In this document: positions 24,355 through 34,612 of the stretch, piece by piece
Position numbering within the stretch: position 1 is the first letter of the stretch
Layout of the letters: every line of letters begins with the position of its first letter
DNA from: Chionoecetes opilio
Taxonomy: Eukaryota; Arthropoda; Malacostraca; Decapoda; Majidae
Assembly: GCA_016584305.1 (NCBI GenBank)
Contig: JACEEZ010001127.1
Coordinates: 70,291 to 134,290 of the forward strand
Direction of reading: 5' to 3'
Length of the DNA stretch: 64,000 nt
Notes under the pieces: model-generated
Told to the model about the DNA's origin: nothing
What the model saw: the letters and a program-made list of their open reading frames with translations, nothing else
Database searches by the model: none
Made by a program: the position numbers and the translations under genes

Positions 24355-24482
24355 TAAATACCGGTATTGCCGATATCGGTTTGCGGGAGTAATACCGGTA
24401 CGTCCTCACACCGGTATCAATTACGATACCGGTATACCGATACCGTACAGGAATACCGGTATTACCGGTATCGGTATTTGTT
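24355..24482. repeat. Left subterminal ACCGGT array of the hAT element
   Basis: Repeated 'ataccggta', 'accgatac' and 'ggtatcggt' words, mostly palindromic around ACCGGT; probably binding sites for the transposase. Confidence 0.75.
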
Positions 24483-24539
24483 TTTTTCGTGTGTTTTTTT
24501 ACTTGTCCATTCTCAGACAATTATTAACCTCTACAGCAT

Positions 24540-25695
24540 CGCCCCCCCCCCCCCTACCTTAAATAAAGTTTCCTATAGCGTCGGCCATTTCTTTTTTTTA
24601 AATTATTAACCCTACCGTACAGCATAGGTAAAGGTTAGGTAAAGATGGGAGCATACGCTTAGCTGCGCGTGGCATACGGTGCTCATCTCCATGGCATTAG
24701 CCCTTAGAGCCTGTGGTGGGTGAGAACCCGTTACCCCGGGACACAGGGCTAGTGTGACTCCCGGGTTACCACAGACCACAGTACAGCATAGACTCCCCTA
24801 AAATATAGTTTCCTGTGGCGTCGGCCATTGACAGATTTAAGGGGGGACCGAGTAAACTATGGCCTAGGCCCCGCACCCCAGAGGAAAAAATGTTTTCAAT
24901 GAAAATCTGAATGCTGGACATTTCTTGTTTGCTCTAACACTGTTACATTGCATGTACCATAATATGCCACAAATTAGTACCAATGTAATGTAAAATATGG
25001 GTGGAAAAAGTTTCAATTAAACTAATATGAAATCTGAACCACATTTGGTAAAATTTTAGAGTCCTTTCCCGCCCTTATTAGTGGTTTTATTTTCTCCAGA
25101 CCTTCACAAATCCCTTCAGATACCTCTAAAACGTAATAATAAAGTGGGGGAGAGATTAAAAAATAAAAAATAAATTACTAACCTAACCTAACCTAACTTG
25201 GTAAAATTGTAGTCCTTTCCCACCCTTATATCTCGTTAGGAGGTTATTGGTTAGGTTGTAGTGAGGTTAGGTTAGAAATTTTATTTTGGGGGCCAGGGCG
25301 GGGGTAATATAGGGGAGAGGGGACGTTGAAGGGGGCATCTCTTCCCCACTTTATAATTACGTTTTAGAGGTATCTGAAGGATCTGTGAAGGTCTGGAGAA
25401 AAAGAAACTAATAAGGGCTGGAAAGGACTCTAGAATTTTACCCCACATTTCATTCAGGGCCCCGCACTCCCACGTACCGGCCTATATAGGGTCTCGCACA
25501 CCATAAATCCGCCCCTGGCGTCGGCCATCTCTTTTTTTTACAATTCGTAACCCCTACCGTACAGCATAGACCCCCCCTAAAATAAAGTTTTATGTGGCGT
25601 AGGCCATATTTTTTTTTTTTTACAATTCTTAACCCCTACCGTACAGCCAAGACCCCCCTAAAATAAAATGTGTATTTGGCGTAGGCCGTTTCTTT
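24540..25695. repeat. Dispersed tandem array with a 75-80 bp unit, interrupted
   Basis: The unit runs 'aaccctaccgtacagcata', 'gacccccctaaaataaagt', then a 'gtggcgtcggccat'-type end and a T-run. Units are seen around 24545, 24780, 25515, 25560 and 25620. Two insertions separate them: about 24625-24780 (unidentified, 'gcatacgcttagctgcgcg') and the foldback at 24830-25514. Confidence 0.7.
24830..25514. mobile_element. Foldback insertion in the tandem array
   Basis: Flanked by copies of 'gcgtcggccat'. The interior is self-complementary: 'gagtcctttcccgccctta', 'tctccagaccttcacaaatcc' and 'atacctctaaaacgtaat' in the left half reappear as reverse complements between 25360 and 25450. The right end CAGGGGCGGATTTATGG (minus strand) looks hAT-like. 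The centre contains AGGTT-type repeats. No coding sequence. Confidence 0.65.
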
Positions 25696-25736
25696 TTTTG
25701 CATCAGTAATCTAATATACTATAGGAGTAGCCGTGT

Positions 25737-25755
25737 GGTGTGTGTGTGTGTGTGT

Positions 25756-25790
<35 letters not shown>
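25737..25790. repeat. (GT)n microsatellite
   Basis: Near-perfect GT tract with one interruption, directly upstream of the minus-strand SINE. Confidence 0.95.
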
Positions 25791-25804
25791 ACTGTGCATG
25801 TGCA

Positions 25805-26105
25805 TTCATCTAGTTGTATTCATCTAGTTGTATATTACAGGGCCAGAGCAACGCTCGTATGGCCCCGTCTCCATATCAACATTTATTTATCATTCATCCT
25901 AAGTTTTTTAGTGTTGGCCGAAGCCAGCACCCCGGGAGGCGGGTCACAAACCCCCGGCTAACACCCGGTACCCATTCACTGCTGGGTGGACAGGGGCTCG
26001 GGTTTTAAGAACCCCGCCCGTCTGTCTTCGCTCCGCCCGGGGATCGAACCCGGGACTTCTCGGTTGTGAGCCGAGCGTGCTAACCCTTACACTACGGAGT
26101 TCCCC
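25805..26105 (-). mobile_element. tRNA-Val-derived SINE, copy 1
   Basis: The minus-strand head folds as a tRNA: 'aactccgtagtgtaagggtt' holds the A box, CTCGG-CTCACAA-CCGAG is the anticodon arm with CAC (valine), and GGGTTCGATCCCCGG is the T arm with the B box. The acceptor stem is degraded. A 200-base body follows, ending in repeated 'aactagatgaatac'. The body is shared with the copy at 26672. It is not counted as a tRNA gene because of the body and the lost acceptor pairing. Confidence 0.88.
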
Positions 26106-26159
26106 CTGTGTGTGTCTGTGTGTGTACTGTGTGTGCATCTAGGTAGTATGATGGTAGTA

Positions 26160-26196
26160 TCAGTATCTTTATTATTATCATTATGATCATTATCAA

Positions 26197-26247
<51 letters not shown>

Positions 26248-26378
26248 CATTTTGATTATCATTATCATTATTGTTATCAATATTATTGTTAGTATCACTA
26301 TTATTGTTATGATTATTTTATCTGAGTTATTATTATTATTATTATAACTTATTATTATCATTAATACCATTGACATTA

Positions 26379-26413
<35 letters not shown>

Positions 26414-26475
26414 TTGTTTTTTTTATTATAATAATTTTATCATTTATTTTTAATTATTATTATTGTTATTATTGC
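26160..26475. repeat. (TTA)n-rich microsatellite tract
   Basis: Long ATT/TTA runs broken by 'atcattat' and 'gttatta' variants; the open frame across it is only repeated Ile/Asn codons. Confidence 0.92.
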
Positions 26476-26569
26476 AAAGGCGTACAGAGCCGTAGACGGA
26501 GACACGTGAAACGCGAGTTCCTTCAAAATAGATGGTAAAGATACGAGGGGTCAGTCTTATCTGAGGTGT

Positions 26570-26570
<1 letters not shown>

Positions 26571-26636
<66 letters not shown>

Positions 26637-26663
26637 CACACACACACACATATATATATATAT
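26571..26663. repeat. (CA)n with (TA)n microsatellite
   Basis: A perfect CA tract of about 60 bases, a short interruption, more CA and then TA, immediately upstream of the second SINE copy. Confidence 0.95.
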
Positions 26664-26671
26664 ACACACAC

Positions 26672-26952
26672 GGGTACTCCGTGGTGTAAGGGAAGCACGC
26701 TCGGTTCACAACCCGGGTTCGATCCCCGGGCAGAGCGGAAACAGATGGGTTGTTTCCTTAAAACCGAGCCCCTTTCCACCCAGCAGTGAATGGATACCGG
26801 GTGTTAGCCGGGGGTTTGTGACCTGCTGTCCGGGTGTGTGGCTTCGGCCAACACAAAGCATTAAGGATGAATGATAAAAATGTTGATATGGAGACGGGGC
26901 CATACGAGCGTTGCTCTGGCCCTGTAAAAATACAACTAGATGAAGATGAATA
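26672..26952 (+). mobile_element. tRNA-Val-derived SINE, copy 2
   Basis: Same head and body as the minus-strand copy. A 9-base deletion removes the 3' side of the anticodon stem and the variable loop, so 'ttcacaac' joins 'ccgggttcgatcc' directly; the B box is intact. It ends in 'tacaactagatgaagatgaa' and is followed by more CA repeat. Confidence 0.88.
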
Positions 26953-26994
26953 CACACAGTCAGTCACACACACACATATCTTTGAAATAATTAT

Positions 26995-27145
26995 ATTAAT
27001 AATAAAATAATAATAATAATTTGGATCATAATAATAATAACAATAATGAAAATGATGATGCCATTATTAACCATAATAACAGTAGACTAAGACTAATAAT
27101 AATAATAAATATAACAACAATAATAATAACAATAATGAAAATTTT
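26995..27145. repeat. (AAT)n-rich tract
   Basis: 'aataataat' runs with 'aacaataatgaaaat' variants; no coding meaning. Confidence 0.88.
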
Positions 27146-27255
27146 ATCTAATCTAGATTTGTATAGTGACGCCTGTGTGATATGTAATGATCCTTTTTCT
27201 GTGATGGTCTTGCGGGGGGACTCTTGCCTCAGGGGTAGAGGGAGGGAGGGAGGTT

Positions 27256-28143
27256 AATTAGAGAGAACTGCAACTCCGAAATGCCAGTGGTCGCTGGTAG
27301 TTTTAACTCACAATTTGGTGAAAAGTTGGTCAACTTGAAAGAAAAATATGGGCTTATTCCACTGCACTTAAAACACAAAAGTATAATATTAAGAACGATT
27401 TTCTTCTATATGTATATTGTATAGAAGCCTGATTCTGTAAAACATTGTATATAACCAAATAACCAAGTAGGTTATAGTTGAGGGGGCGAGGTAAATGCTA
27501 CTCTATGATATTATATAGTCAATAACAAAATTAATGTTTAGAAGTTATCTATACCTAGGCAGTCATATTTTCCTGTTATTATTGTGTATCAATCAGATAG
27601 AAAGCCTGGAAGTGCAATGAGTCGACGCGTGAAGTCGTAATGTTTTGATTCAATCTCCCCGCCACAATCTCCCCCCCCACCACTCCCCGCCGCGGCACGT
27701 CGCCTCCACAATTATAACCTACATTGTCGCAGCAACAAGCCGATTTCGGCATTCTTTATTCTTCGTTTTTCCAAGGCATTGCTTATTGCATTTTGACAAG
27801 CGTTTGCCAGACGCAGCAGTACTGTCTTAGAAAACAGTGTGAACATCACCCAAATTTTACATGCCACAATATACATGTAAAAAATATATTAAGCTTTGCT
27901 ACTCGAGGCGAGTAATTTGCATTAAATTGCTATTATAGAACGTTCCATCGTAATGCATGTCATCCATATAATTAGTAGAACAACAGAAGAACTATATTTT
28001 TTGGTATTCAGATACGGTGCATCAATGCTTATCGCGAAATTAATTTATGAAAAATATTAGTCGCGGAGCCAAAACACAGTAGACCAACCTTTGAGTTAAA
28101 ACTGCCAGCGACCACTGGCATTTCTCGAGTTTCAGATCATTGG
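27256..28143. mobile_element. 880-bp MITE family, copy 1
   Basis: Begins AATTAGAGAGAACTGCAACT and 'tgccagtggtcgctgg'; ends with the inverted counterpart 'ttaaaactgccagcgacca' and a short variant tail 'gtttcagatcattgg'. Inverted ends are about 55 bp and include an internal hairpin (TGCCAG...CTGGCA). The interior is AT-rich with a GC-rich patch 'ccccgccgcggcacgtcgcc'. A 63-residue open frame inside recurs in other copies only because the copies are young. Tandem to copy 2, sharing the boundary AATT. Confidence 0.88.
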
Positions 28144-29031
28144 AATTAGAGAGAACTGCAACTCCGAAATGCCAGTGGTCGCTGGCAGTTTTAACTCACA
28201 ATTTGGTGAAAAGTTGGTCAACTTGAAAGAAAAATATGGGCTTATTCCACTGCACTTAAAACACACAAGTATAATATTAAGAACGATTTTCTTCTATATG
28301 TATATTGTATAGAAGCCTGATTCTGTAAAACATTGTATATAACCAAATAACCAAGGAGGTTATAGTTGAGGAGGCGAGGTAAATGCTACTCTATGATATT
28401 ATATAGTCAATAACGAATGTTTAGAAGTTATCTATACCTAGGCAGTCATATTTTCCTGTTATTATTGTGTATCAATCAGATAGAAAGCCTAGAAGTGCAA
28501 TGAGTCGACGCGTGAAGTGGCAATGTTTTGATTCAATCTTCCCGCCACAATCTCCCCGCCCACCACTCCCCGCCGCGGCATGTCGCCTCCACAATTATAA
28601 CCTACATTGTCGCAAGCAACAAGCCGATTTCGGCATTCTTTATTCTTCGTTTTTCCAAGGCATTGCTTATTGTATTTTGACAAGCGTTTGCCAGACGCAG
28701 CAGTACTGTCTTAGAAAACAGTGTGAACATCGCCCAAATTTTACATGCCACAATATACATGTAAAAAATATATTAAGCTTTGCTACTCGAGGCGAGTAAT
28801 TTGCATTAAATTGCTATTATAGAACGTTCCATCGTAATGCATGTCATCCATATAATTAGTAGAACAACAGAAGAACTATATTTTTTGGTATTCAGATGCG
28901 GTGCATCAATATTTATCGCGAAATTAATTTATGAAAAATATTAGTCGCGGAGCCAAAACACAGTAGACCAACCTTTGAGTTAAAACTACTAGCGACCACT
29001 GGCATTTCTCGAGTTCCAGTTCTCTCGAATT
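28144..29031. mobile_element. 880-bp MITE family, copy 2
   Basis: Same length and content as copy 1, with both full inverted ends (AATTAGAGAGAACTG and CCAGTTCTCTCGAATT). It differs from copy 1 by only a few per cent, mostly substitutions and small indels. Confidence 0.9.
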
Positions 29032-29162
29032 GTCAGAGCGGCATTGTCAGCTGAGCTGTAGTCGGCCAATGATAACACGCGCCTCAGATTCTGAGGCTCT
29101 GAGCCAATGAGCGTTACGCTACCATGCGTGTCTCGGCAGTCCGGTCTGTTGCGAGAAACAAA

Positions 29163-29330
29163 CACAATACCGAAATCCAATACCGACCAAATAATATACC
29201 GATACCGGTATACCGATGCACCACCAATACCGACACCGGTATACCGAAAACAAAAAATACCGGTAATACCGGTAATACCGGTGCTAAAATACCGGTATTT
29301 CGGTATACCGGAAACCGGTGCACATCCCTA
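29163..29330. repeat. Right subterminal ACCGGT array of the hAT element
   Basis: Repeated 'aataccg', 'accggtata' and 'ccggtaata' words mirror the left subterminal array and end at the TAGGGATGTGC terminus (minus strand). Confidence 0.75.
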
Positions 29331-29375
29331 TCACTGTCTGACTTAGTTTCTTTTAAGTAAGCGTCGTGCAGTTGC

Positions 29376-29456
29376 AGCTATAGCGCTCAAGATAGCCGTT
29401 ACAGCTATAGCGCTCAAGATAGCCGTTACAGCTATAGCGCTCAAGATAGCCGTTAC
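29376..29456. repeat. 27-bp minisatellite, three perfect units
   Basis: Unit 'agctatagcgctcaagatag' plus 'ccgttac' repeats exactly three times. Each unit contains the palindromes AGCTATAGCGCT and AGCGCT. Confidence 0.95.
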
Positions 29457-29540
29457 AAATATCATTTTTTCCATACCTTGAAATTTCATTTGGTAACTAT
29501 ATTTTTGTTAAGCCCCACTCTGGGGGAGAGGGGGCTCAAC

Positions 29541-29777
29541 CGTGGCCACCGAGATGACAAGCCCTGCTACATCGCCCGTGACGTCACACCATGCGGATCC
29601 CACCCGCTCCGCTCCCCGTACAAGTTTACCTACCTAATATAATGTATATCAGTATAAAAGATATACTGTTATCTTCGGAAATGTTATCTAAGCTTCTATA
29701 ATATTATCAAATAAAAAATCGTAAAACACACAAAAGAAATGCCATTATGAGACAATTATGTCATCTCGGTGGCCACG
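29541..29777. mobile_element. 237-bp MITE with GCTCAAC target repeats
   Basis: Inverted ends read CGTGGCCACCGAGATGACA on both sides, flanked by direct GCTCAAC. The interior ('cctacctaatataatg', 'atcttcggaaatgtta', 'cataatggcattt') is shared with the tandem units at 58722-59430, which are rearranged relatives. Confidence 0.82.
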
Positions 29778-29784
29778 GCTCAAC

Positions 29785-30149
29785 GGGGGTGAAGCTCCTG
29801 TTAGCGGACCCCCCACCCGCTACGGTTCTATCCAATCGGTCGCTGACGTGGCATGACAACTAATCCCCGGCACCCCTACCTGGAGGGTGCTGGGTTGGGC
29901 ATATCTCCATGCACTTACGTACTTACGTTTCACGTTAACCGGGGCAGTGCCCCCTCGCGTCGGAGATACGGGAAGCTTGCCTCCCCAGGCTGGTAAAAGC
30001 CCCGGCATTACCGGGGGCGACCCTCCCTGTCCCCCCCGAGGTCCCTGGCTTGCTACAGGTCCCCCGGGGCAATCCTTAAAAGCCTGCCCTGTCATGCACT
30101 ATAATTAATACATCACCATCTGCCGCGTAGCCTCCTGGTAGACCTGTGG
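29785..30149. other. Unassigned GC-rich sequence
   Basis: Contains c-rich and g-rich patches such as 'ggcattaccgggggcgaccc'; no recognised gene, RNA or repeat. Open frames on both strands reflect high GC only. Confidence 0.35.
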
Positions 30150-30810
30150 TACTCAAGGGGTCCTAAAACCCTGCTGCTTGTGTCTCGCCATGCCCCGGGG
30201 TCCCAGGGGGAACCTAGGAGAAGCCTCAGGGGCAGGTGTCTTGCAGGACGTGGCAGCACCGTAGAGTTGCACCTCGCCCCTAGCCCCGCCGCGTGTCTCG
30301 CGCAATGCCCCGTGGTCCCAGGGGGGCCCTGAAGAGAAGCCACAGGGGCGGGTGTGTTGCAGGGCGTCATAGCACCGTAGAGTTGCACGTACCCGCCCCG
30401 TGGGGCTAAGCGGGGCGATCCTCATAGCCCCGCCGCGGCCCCGTGATCCCAGGGGGCCCAGGAGAGAAGCCACAGGGGCGGGTTGTGTTGCAGGACGTCG
30501 TGGCACCGTAGAGTTGCACATACCCGCCCCGTGAAGCAAAGCGGGGCGAACCTCATAGCCCCGCCGTGGCCCCGTGATCCCAGGGGGCCCAGGAGAGAAG
30601 CCACATGGGCGGGTTGTGTTGCAGGACGTCGTGGCACCGTAAAGTTGCACTTACCCGCCCTGTGGGGCAAAGCCGGGCGATCCTTCTAGCCCCGCCGCGG
30701 CCCCGTGATCCCAGGGGGCCCAGGAGAGAAGCCACAGGGGCGGATTGTGTTGCAGGACGTCGTGGCACTGTAGAGTTTAACGTACCCGCCCCGTGGGGCA
30801 AAGCGGAGCG
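30150..30810. repeat. GC-rich satellite array, about 131-bp unit
   Basis: The word 'gcaccgtagagttgcac' or a close variant recurs at 30256, 30372, 30503, 30634 and 30765, so spacing is 131 bp except for a 116-bp first unit. Each unit also has 'ccaggagagaagccaca', 'ggcgggttgtgttgcag' and 'acccgcccc'. The period is not a multiple of three, so the long open frames on both strands are by-products of GC content. Confidence 0.9.
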
Positions 30811-31193
30811 GCGGCCGTTGGGGCGTCGGTTAGGGCGCGGCGTGTGCCCCGGGGCGCGCAGAGTGGAACTCAGCCACCTCCCCGAGCACGCGCGCCGCTC
30901 GAGGAGACCTTGAAGGAATACACGTTACACGTATACTCGCGCGCCGCACTAAGCACTTAAGTCTCGTAGTCTCGTTACTCTCGTAAGAGATCACCGCGCG
31001 CCGCGAGGCAGGTCTGCCCACACCGGAGTATAGAGAGATTCTCCTCTAATACACTAGTATCGGAAGACGTCTCCGCGACGCAAGACTACCGACATTCAAA
31101 GCTAGAAAGATTCTGATCTCCTTTCCTCTGTCTTCAGAGGCAGGCGAGGCGTGTGGTGTTGGGTACAGGGCAAAGGCTATATCAGTGTGACAG
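30811..31193. other. Unassigned GC-rich stretch after the satellite
   Basis: Contains several 'gcgcgccgc' patches and 'gtctcgtagtctcgttactc'; no gene or repeat family recognised. Confidence 0.35.
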
Positions 31194-31196
31194 TTA

Positions 31197-31525
31197 GGGC
31201 CTGTTCACACGAGGCGTTTTCAACCGCGCGGTAGCAAACGTGCGGTAGCAAAGTCAATGGTAGTCTATGGGATCGTTCACACGTAACCGCGGCGGTTTGA
31301 CAACCGCGCCGTTACCGCTATACCCCTCGCAAACGCATGGTTCGAGAAACATTAATCACAAAGATAGCGGCAGCCACCGCGTCATTGGCTGCGGCTTACC
31401 AATGAGGAGAGAGAATGTGCGTTACCATGGCAACCCCTGGGATACTCCACGTGGAGTCCTCGCTTTCTCTCTCTCTATCTCGCTTTTACTCACTCACTCA
31501 CTCTTTCTCTCACTCACTCACTCAC

Positions 31526-31589
<64 letters not shown>

Positions 31590-31934
31590 AAAATAAGAGG
31601 AGGATGAAGAGGAATAAGAAGGATTAGAAAAAAAGAGAAGAGGAAAGGAAAAAAAGAAGAGGAAGAAGAGGAGGATGAAGAAGGAAGGATTAGAGAGAAA
31701 AATAGGAGGAAAGGAGGAGAATAAATAAGGAAAGAAAAAAAGACCCTCTCTTCTTTTCTTTCTTGTTTACAGTGTCACACTAAATCATTCCAAAGAGGAC
31801 AAGGCCAACATGCGCACACACACATACACAAACGCCGCGGTGGCCGCCGCGGTTGGAAACGCCTCGTGTGTACGATTACAGCGTTTTAGGCGCGGTGGCC
31901 GCCGCGGTTGAAAACGCCTCGTGTGAACAGGCCC
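31197..31934. mobile_element. Harbinger-like MITE with TTA target sites
   Basis: Inverted ends of about 36 bp begin GGGCCTGTTCACACGAGGCG on both strands and are flanked by TTA, the three-base target of PIF/Harbinger elements. A second internal copy of the end motif ('aaacgcctcgtgtgtacg') precedes the right terminus. No transposase. The interior holds a long (CT)n tract and purine-rich runs. Confidence 0.8.
31445..31588. repeat. (CT)n microsatellite
   Basis: 'ctcactca' then perfect CT repeats; lies inside the Harbinger-like MITE. Confidence 0.95.
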
Positions 31935-31937
31935 TTA

Positions 31938-33450
31938 TGAAGTGAGGGGTGTAAGATGATGGTTTCTTGAACGCTGGCAATTCTGTTGGGTCAGTAATAT
32001 AAGCAATGCCTTTCCACTTCTTCCCATCTCTCGTTCCTTCTTCCTCTCTTCCCTCCTCCTATTCCTCACCTTCTCTCTCCCTCACTCCTTCTCCCTACTC
32101 CTCCCTATTCCTCTTCTAGTGGACGCTAATACACATCCACACCTAACGTCAGCGATTATGCAGGTGGTCTCTTTGCTCTCCCCTCGCTAGCTGATAAGGA
32201 TAGGTTGTGTCAGTGAAAACATTGGCGCCTCTCGCTTCCCCTACCATCCTTAGTGATTCTTCGACTTCCCTCATTTATCCTTCTTTCCTTCCCTATACCT
32301 CGTTCCTCTGTCCTTCGGACCCTCACAATTTTCAAAGACGTATGTGTTAGGGTTTCTACCATGATTTTTAAATTTTTTATTCATCGTGGGATAGTTGTCT
32401 TTACTGTTCGAATTTATTCTCTCTCAATCTTCTTGCCCGGAGAGAGGAATTCTAGCATCAAGGAAATAAGTCATTACCTCAACCAAATCAGTTCACTTGT
32501 AAATTTTTTAAGAATTGGGCGTCATTGGGGACGTTTGATGTGATCAGAGAATCATAGGCTTTTTTTCCCCCACGCAGCCTCGCCAGCCTCATGTAGAAAA
32601 ATGCAGACACGCAATCACCACTGCTATTACTTGCCGTCATGCCCTTCTACAGTCACCACCACCACTTAAAAATGATAAATAAACAGGCATAGTCATTGTG
32701 AAGGTTCGAGTAAATAATCAGTAGGAGGAGGAAAGAACTCATGCGAATGAATACAGGAGTGTGTTCCGCGGCGGGCACTTTAAGCGATGACAGCAAACCT
32801 ATGGATATGATTTATTACCTTACATTATGCGGCTTATTATTTGAAGACGAAGAAAGATAGAGCTTTACTTTCCTGTCCATCGTAAAATGCTGGGATCCCG
32901 CTCATCAAGGACTGATGTATCCACTTAGTATATAATATATACTATCTTTTTGCGGCGTTTGTGCTCGAAGAATTTTCTTCAACGACTTAGCAACCACATC
33001 ACTTAAGATAAGGTAAGTCATAGACCACTGTATCTCTAGATACAGATATAGTGGTCTATGAGTAAGTCCTTAGCTGAGTCATTTCTTGTTTAACGTTATA
33101 TTGTAAATATTACTTGAATTTGTTGATTATCTAAATCATATACTCTGTTCTACATGTTTCCTAATATTTATATCAAAGGCCCTCTTGCATATTCATGCTT
33201 CTCTTTTCATTGCAGTTACTGGCTAATTTGATGGAAATGCTAATGTATCTTTGGTTGTTTGGACAGTTATATGAGAAAAAGATAGAAAGATGGCCTTGAA
33301 ATGAAAAACAAAACTACTGCAGTGTTCCTTACCCAGGAGGGTGTTCGTAGAGGTGGTGAATGCCCTCACAAACGGGAATGCCCAAGTGACTGGGGCTTTC
33401 TGCTGTAAAGGGCGTAGTTTGGAGAAGCTCATCCGACAGATGGCTGGTGC
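31938..33450. other. Unassigned sequence with one perfect hairpin
   Basis: Pyrimidine-rich to 32320, then AT-rich without recognised genes. At 33012-33066 the arms 'catagaccactgtatc' and 'gatatagtggtctatg' pair around a 'tctagatacagatat'-type centre; similar hairpins occur near 12790 and 48115. Confidence 0.45.
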
Positions 33451-34602
33451 CATGGAGGTAGTATGGGTGGAGACGCCCTGAGCCGCGCGGGTCGAAGTCA
33501 GTGAACTGTCAGTCAGCCATCTTGTTGTGGGCTAAGGCAGCCCATAACTCTACTGCCAAGTAGAGATAAATCATCCCATGGAAGTATTTTGATATTCCTG
33601 GGAGTAACGTCGGTCCATTCTAAGGTGCACATAGTATATGGGTTTCTTTCCCGTTATTATTTTCATTATGCGAATTAAACTGATCTCATAACATGGTCAT
33701 ATCAATATATGTATGTCACTCGGGTTTGTGTGTATAAGTTTTGCTACGTTGGGATGCATCATGTATTATGGGAGTACTACAATACCAGATGCCGAAGGAG
33801 TGTTCGTCAGCTGGCGGTTTATAATTCATAGTCTTGATGGGAACAAGGCCAAGAAAGACAGGTCGGCCCACCAGCCGTCCCTAGGGAATTTTGTCCACGT
33901 GAACACTTTAATAATTAATGGGAGGGACATGCTGACGTCACCTATAATAGAGGGACAATGATGAAGTGCACTTTTAAGGGTTGAGTTTTTATGTGGAGGG
34001 AAATAGACGAGCAGCGCTTCGCTACGTCAACAGTACTACTTTGACTTCCACGGCAGGAGTGTCGCTCCTTGTGTGTTCTGCTATGGTGAATAATTGTGTT
34101 GCATTTGGGTGCAATGAAAGAGCGAACAAAATATCGACCAATCCATACATTCACAGTAAGTTACTCATTTGTGTTTTCTAAAATTATGGTTTCAAACAAA
34201 CGTGCATGTATTTGATAAACAAAGACAATGACCTTGTTAGAAAAGTGTGATAACTACTGCACCAATATATAAAATGTAGTTTTAAGGACATGTCATGTAT
34301 AATAAATTATGTAATGACATATGTAATATGGACCCAATATGCAATAATATGCAATTATATATAATAATATGCAATAATATGATATGTAATATATGGCTAG
34401 CAGTAACACAGAAGTATAATTTCACACACCGTTATATCATTAAGTGCAAACAGTGTAAAAAGTGAAAAGAAAGAGTGGGTATCTCAGTCAGCCAGTGCGT
34501 GACATTGCCCACAACAGTGTGGCGGACGGGTGAGGAAAGTGGCTTCAACTGACAACACAGGCCGCGCGGCTCAGGGCGTCTCCACCTCATACTACCTCCA
34601 TG
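33451..34602. mobile_element. P-element-like transposon remnant
   Basis: Inverted ends of about 41 bp begin CATGGAGGTAGTATG on both sides (one side has one extra base) and are flanked by perfect 8-bp duplications GCTGGTGC (33443-33450, 34603-34610). P elements use 8-bp target duplications, begin with CA and encode a THAP-domain transposase; a THAP-like first exon is present inside. At 1.15 kb the element lacks room for the rest, so it is internally deleted. Confidence 0.72.
34083..34155 (+). CDS. THAP-like first exon with splice donor
   Basis: MVNNCVAFGCNERANK starts exactly as THAP zinc fingers do (M-x-x-x-C-x-A-x-G-C-x-x-R). The frame reaches ISTNPYIHS and meets CACAGTAAGT, a consensus 5' splice site, at the point where many THAP genes have their first intron. 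No following exon with the remaining Cys, His and AVPTIF-like positions is found before the right end. It lies inside a P-like element and is probably its transposase N-terminus. Plus-strand start chosen from the motif. Confidence 0.6.
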
Positions 34603-34612
34603 GCTGGTGCCC

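Larger units (their letters stand above)
24335..29330. mobile_element. 5-kb non-autonomous hAT-like insertion downstream of U2
   Basis: Flanked by 8-bp duplications TCACTGTC (24327-24334 and 29331-29338) with inverted ends TAGGGTTGTGC and TAGGGATGTGC. Both subterminal regions are dense in 'taccggta' words. The interior has no transposase; it consists of tandem repeats, a foldback, two SINEs, microsatellites and two MITEs in tandem, so the host element was probably small and grew by later insertions. The same termini style (TAGGGCTGGG) and 8-bp TSD recur in the element at 39823-41555. Confidence 0.8.

Noticed and set aside
24625..24780. A pol III gene or tRNA-like sequence
   Set aside because: There are weak box-like words but no foldable cloverleaf and no second copy; left as an unidentified insertion.
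26041..26105. A tRNA-Val gene
   Set aside because: The acceptor stem does not pair and the sequence continues into a body shared with a second copy, so it is a SINE head.
30113..30913. Overlapping open frames up to 165 codons on both strands
   Set aside because: They follow the 131-bp GC-rich satellite; the period is not a multiple of three and all frames stay open because of GC content.
34083..34181. A complete small THAP protein
   Set aside because: The frame past the splice donor lacks the later THAP residues, so only the first exon is supported.
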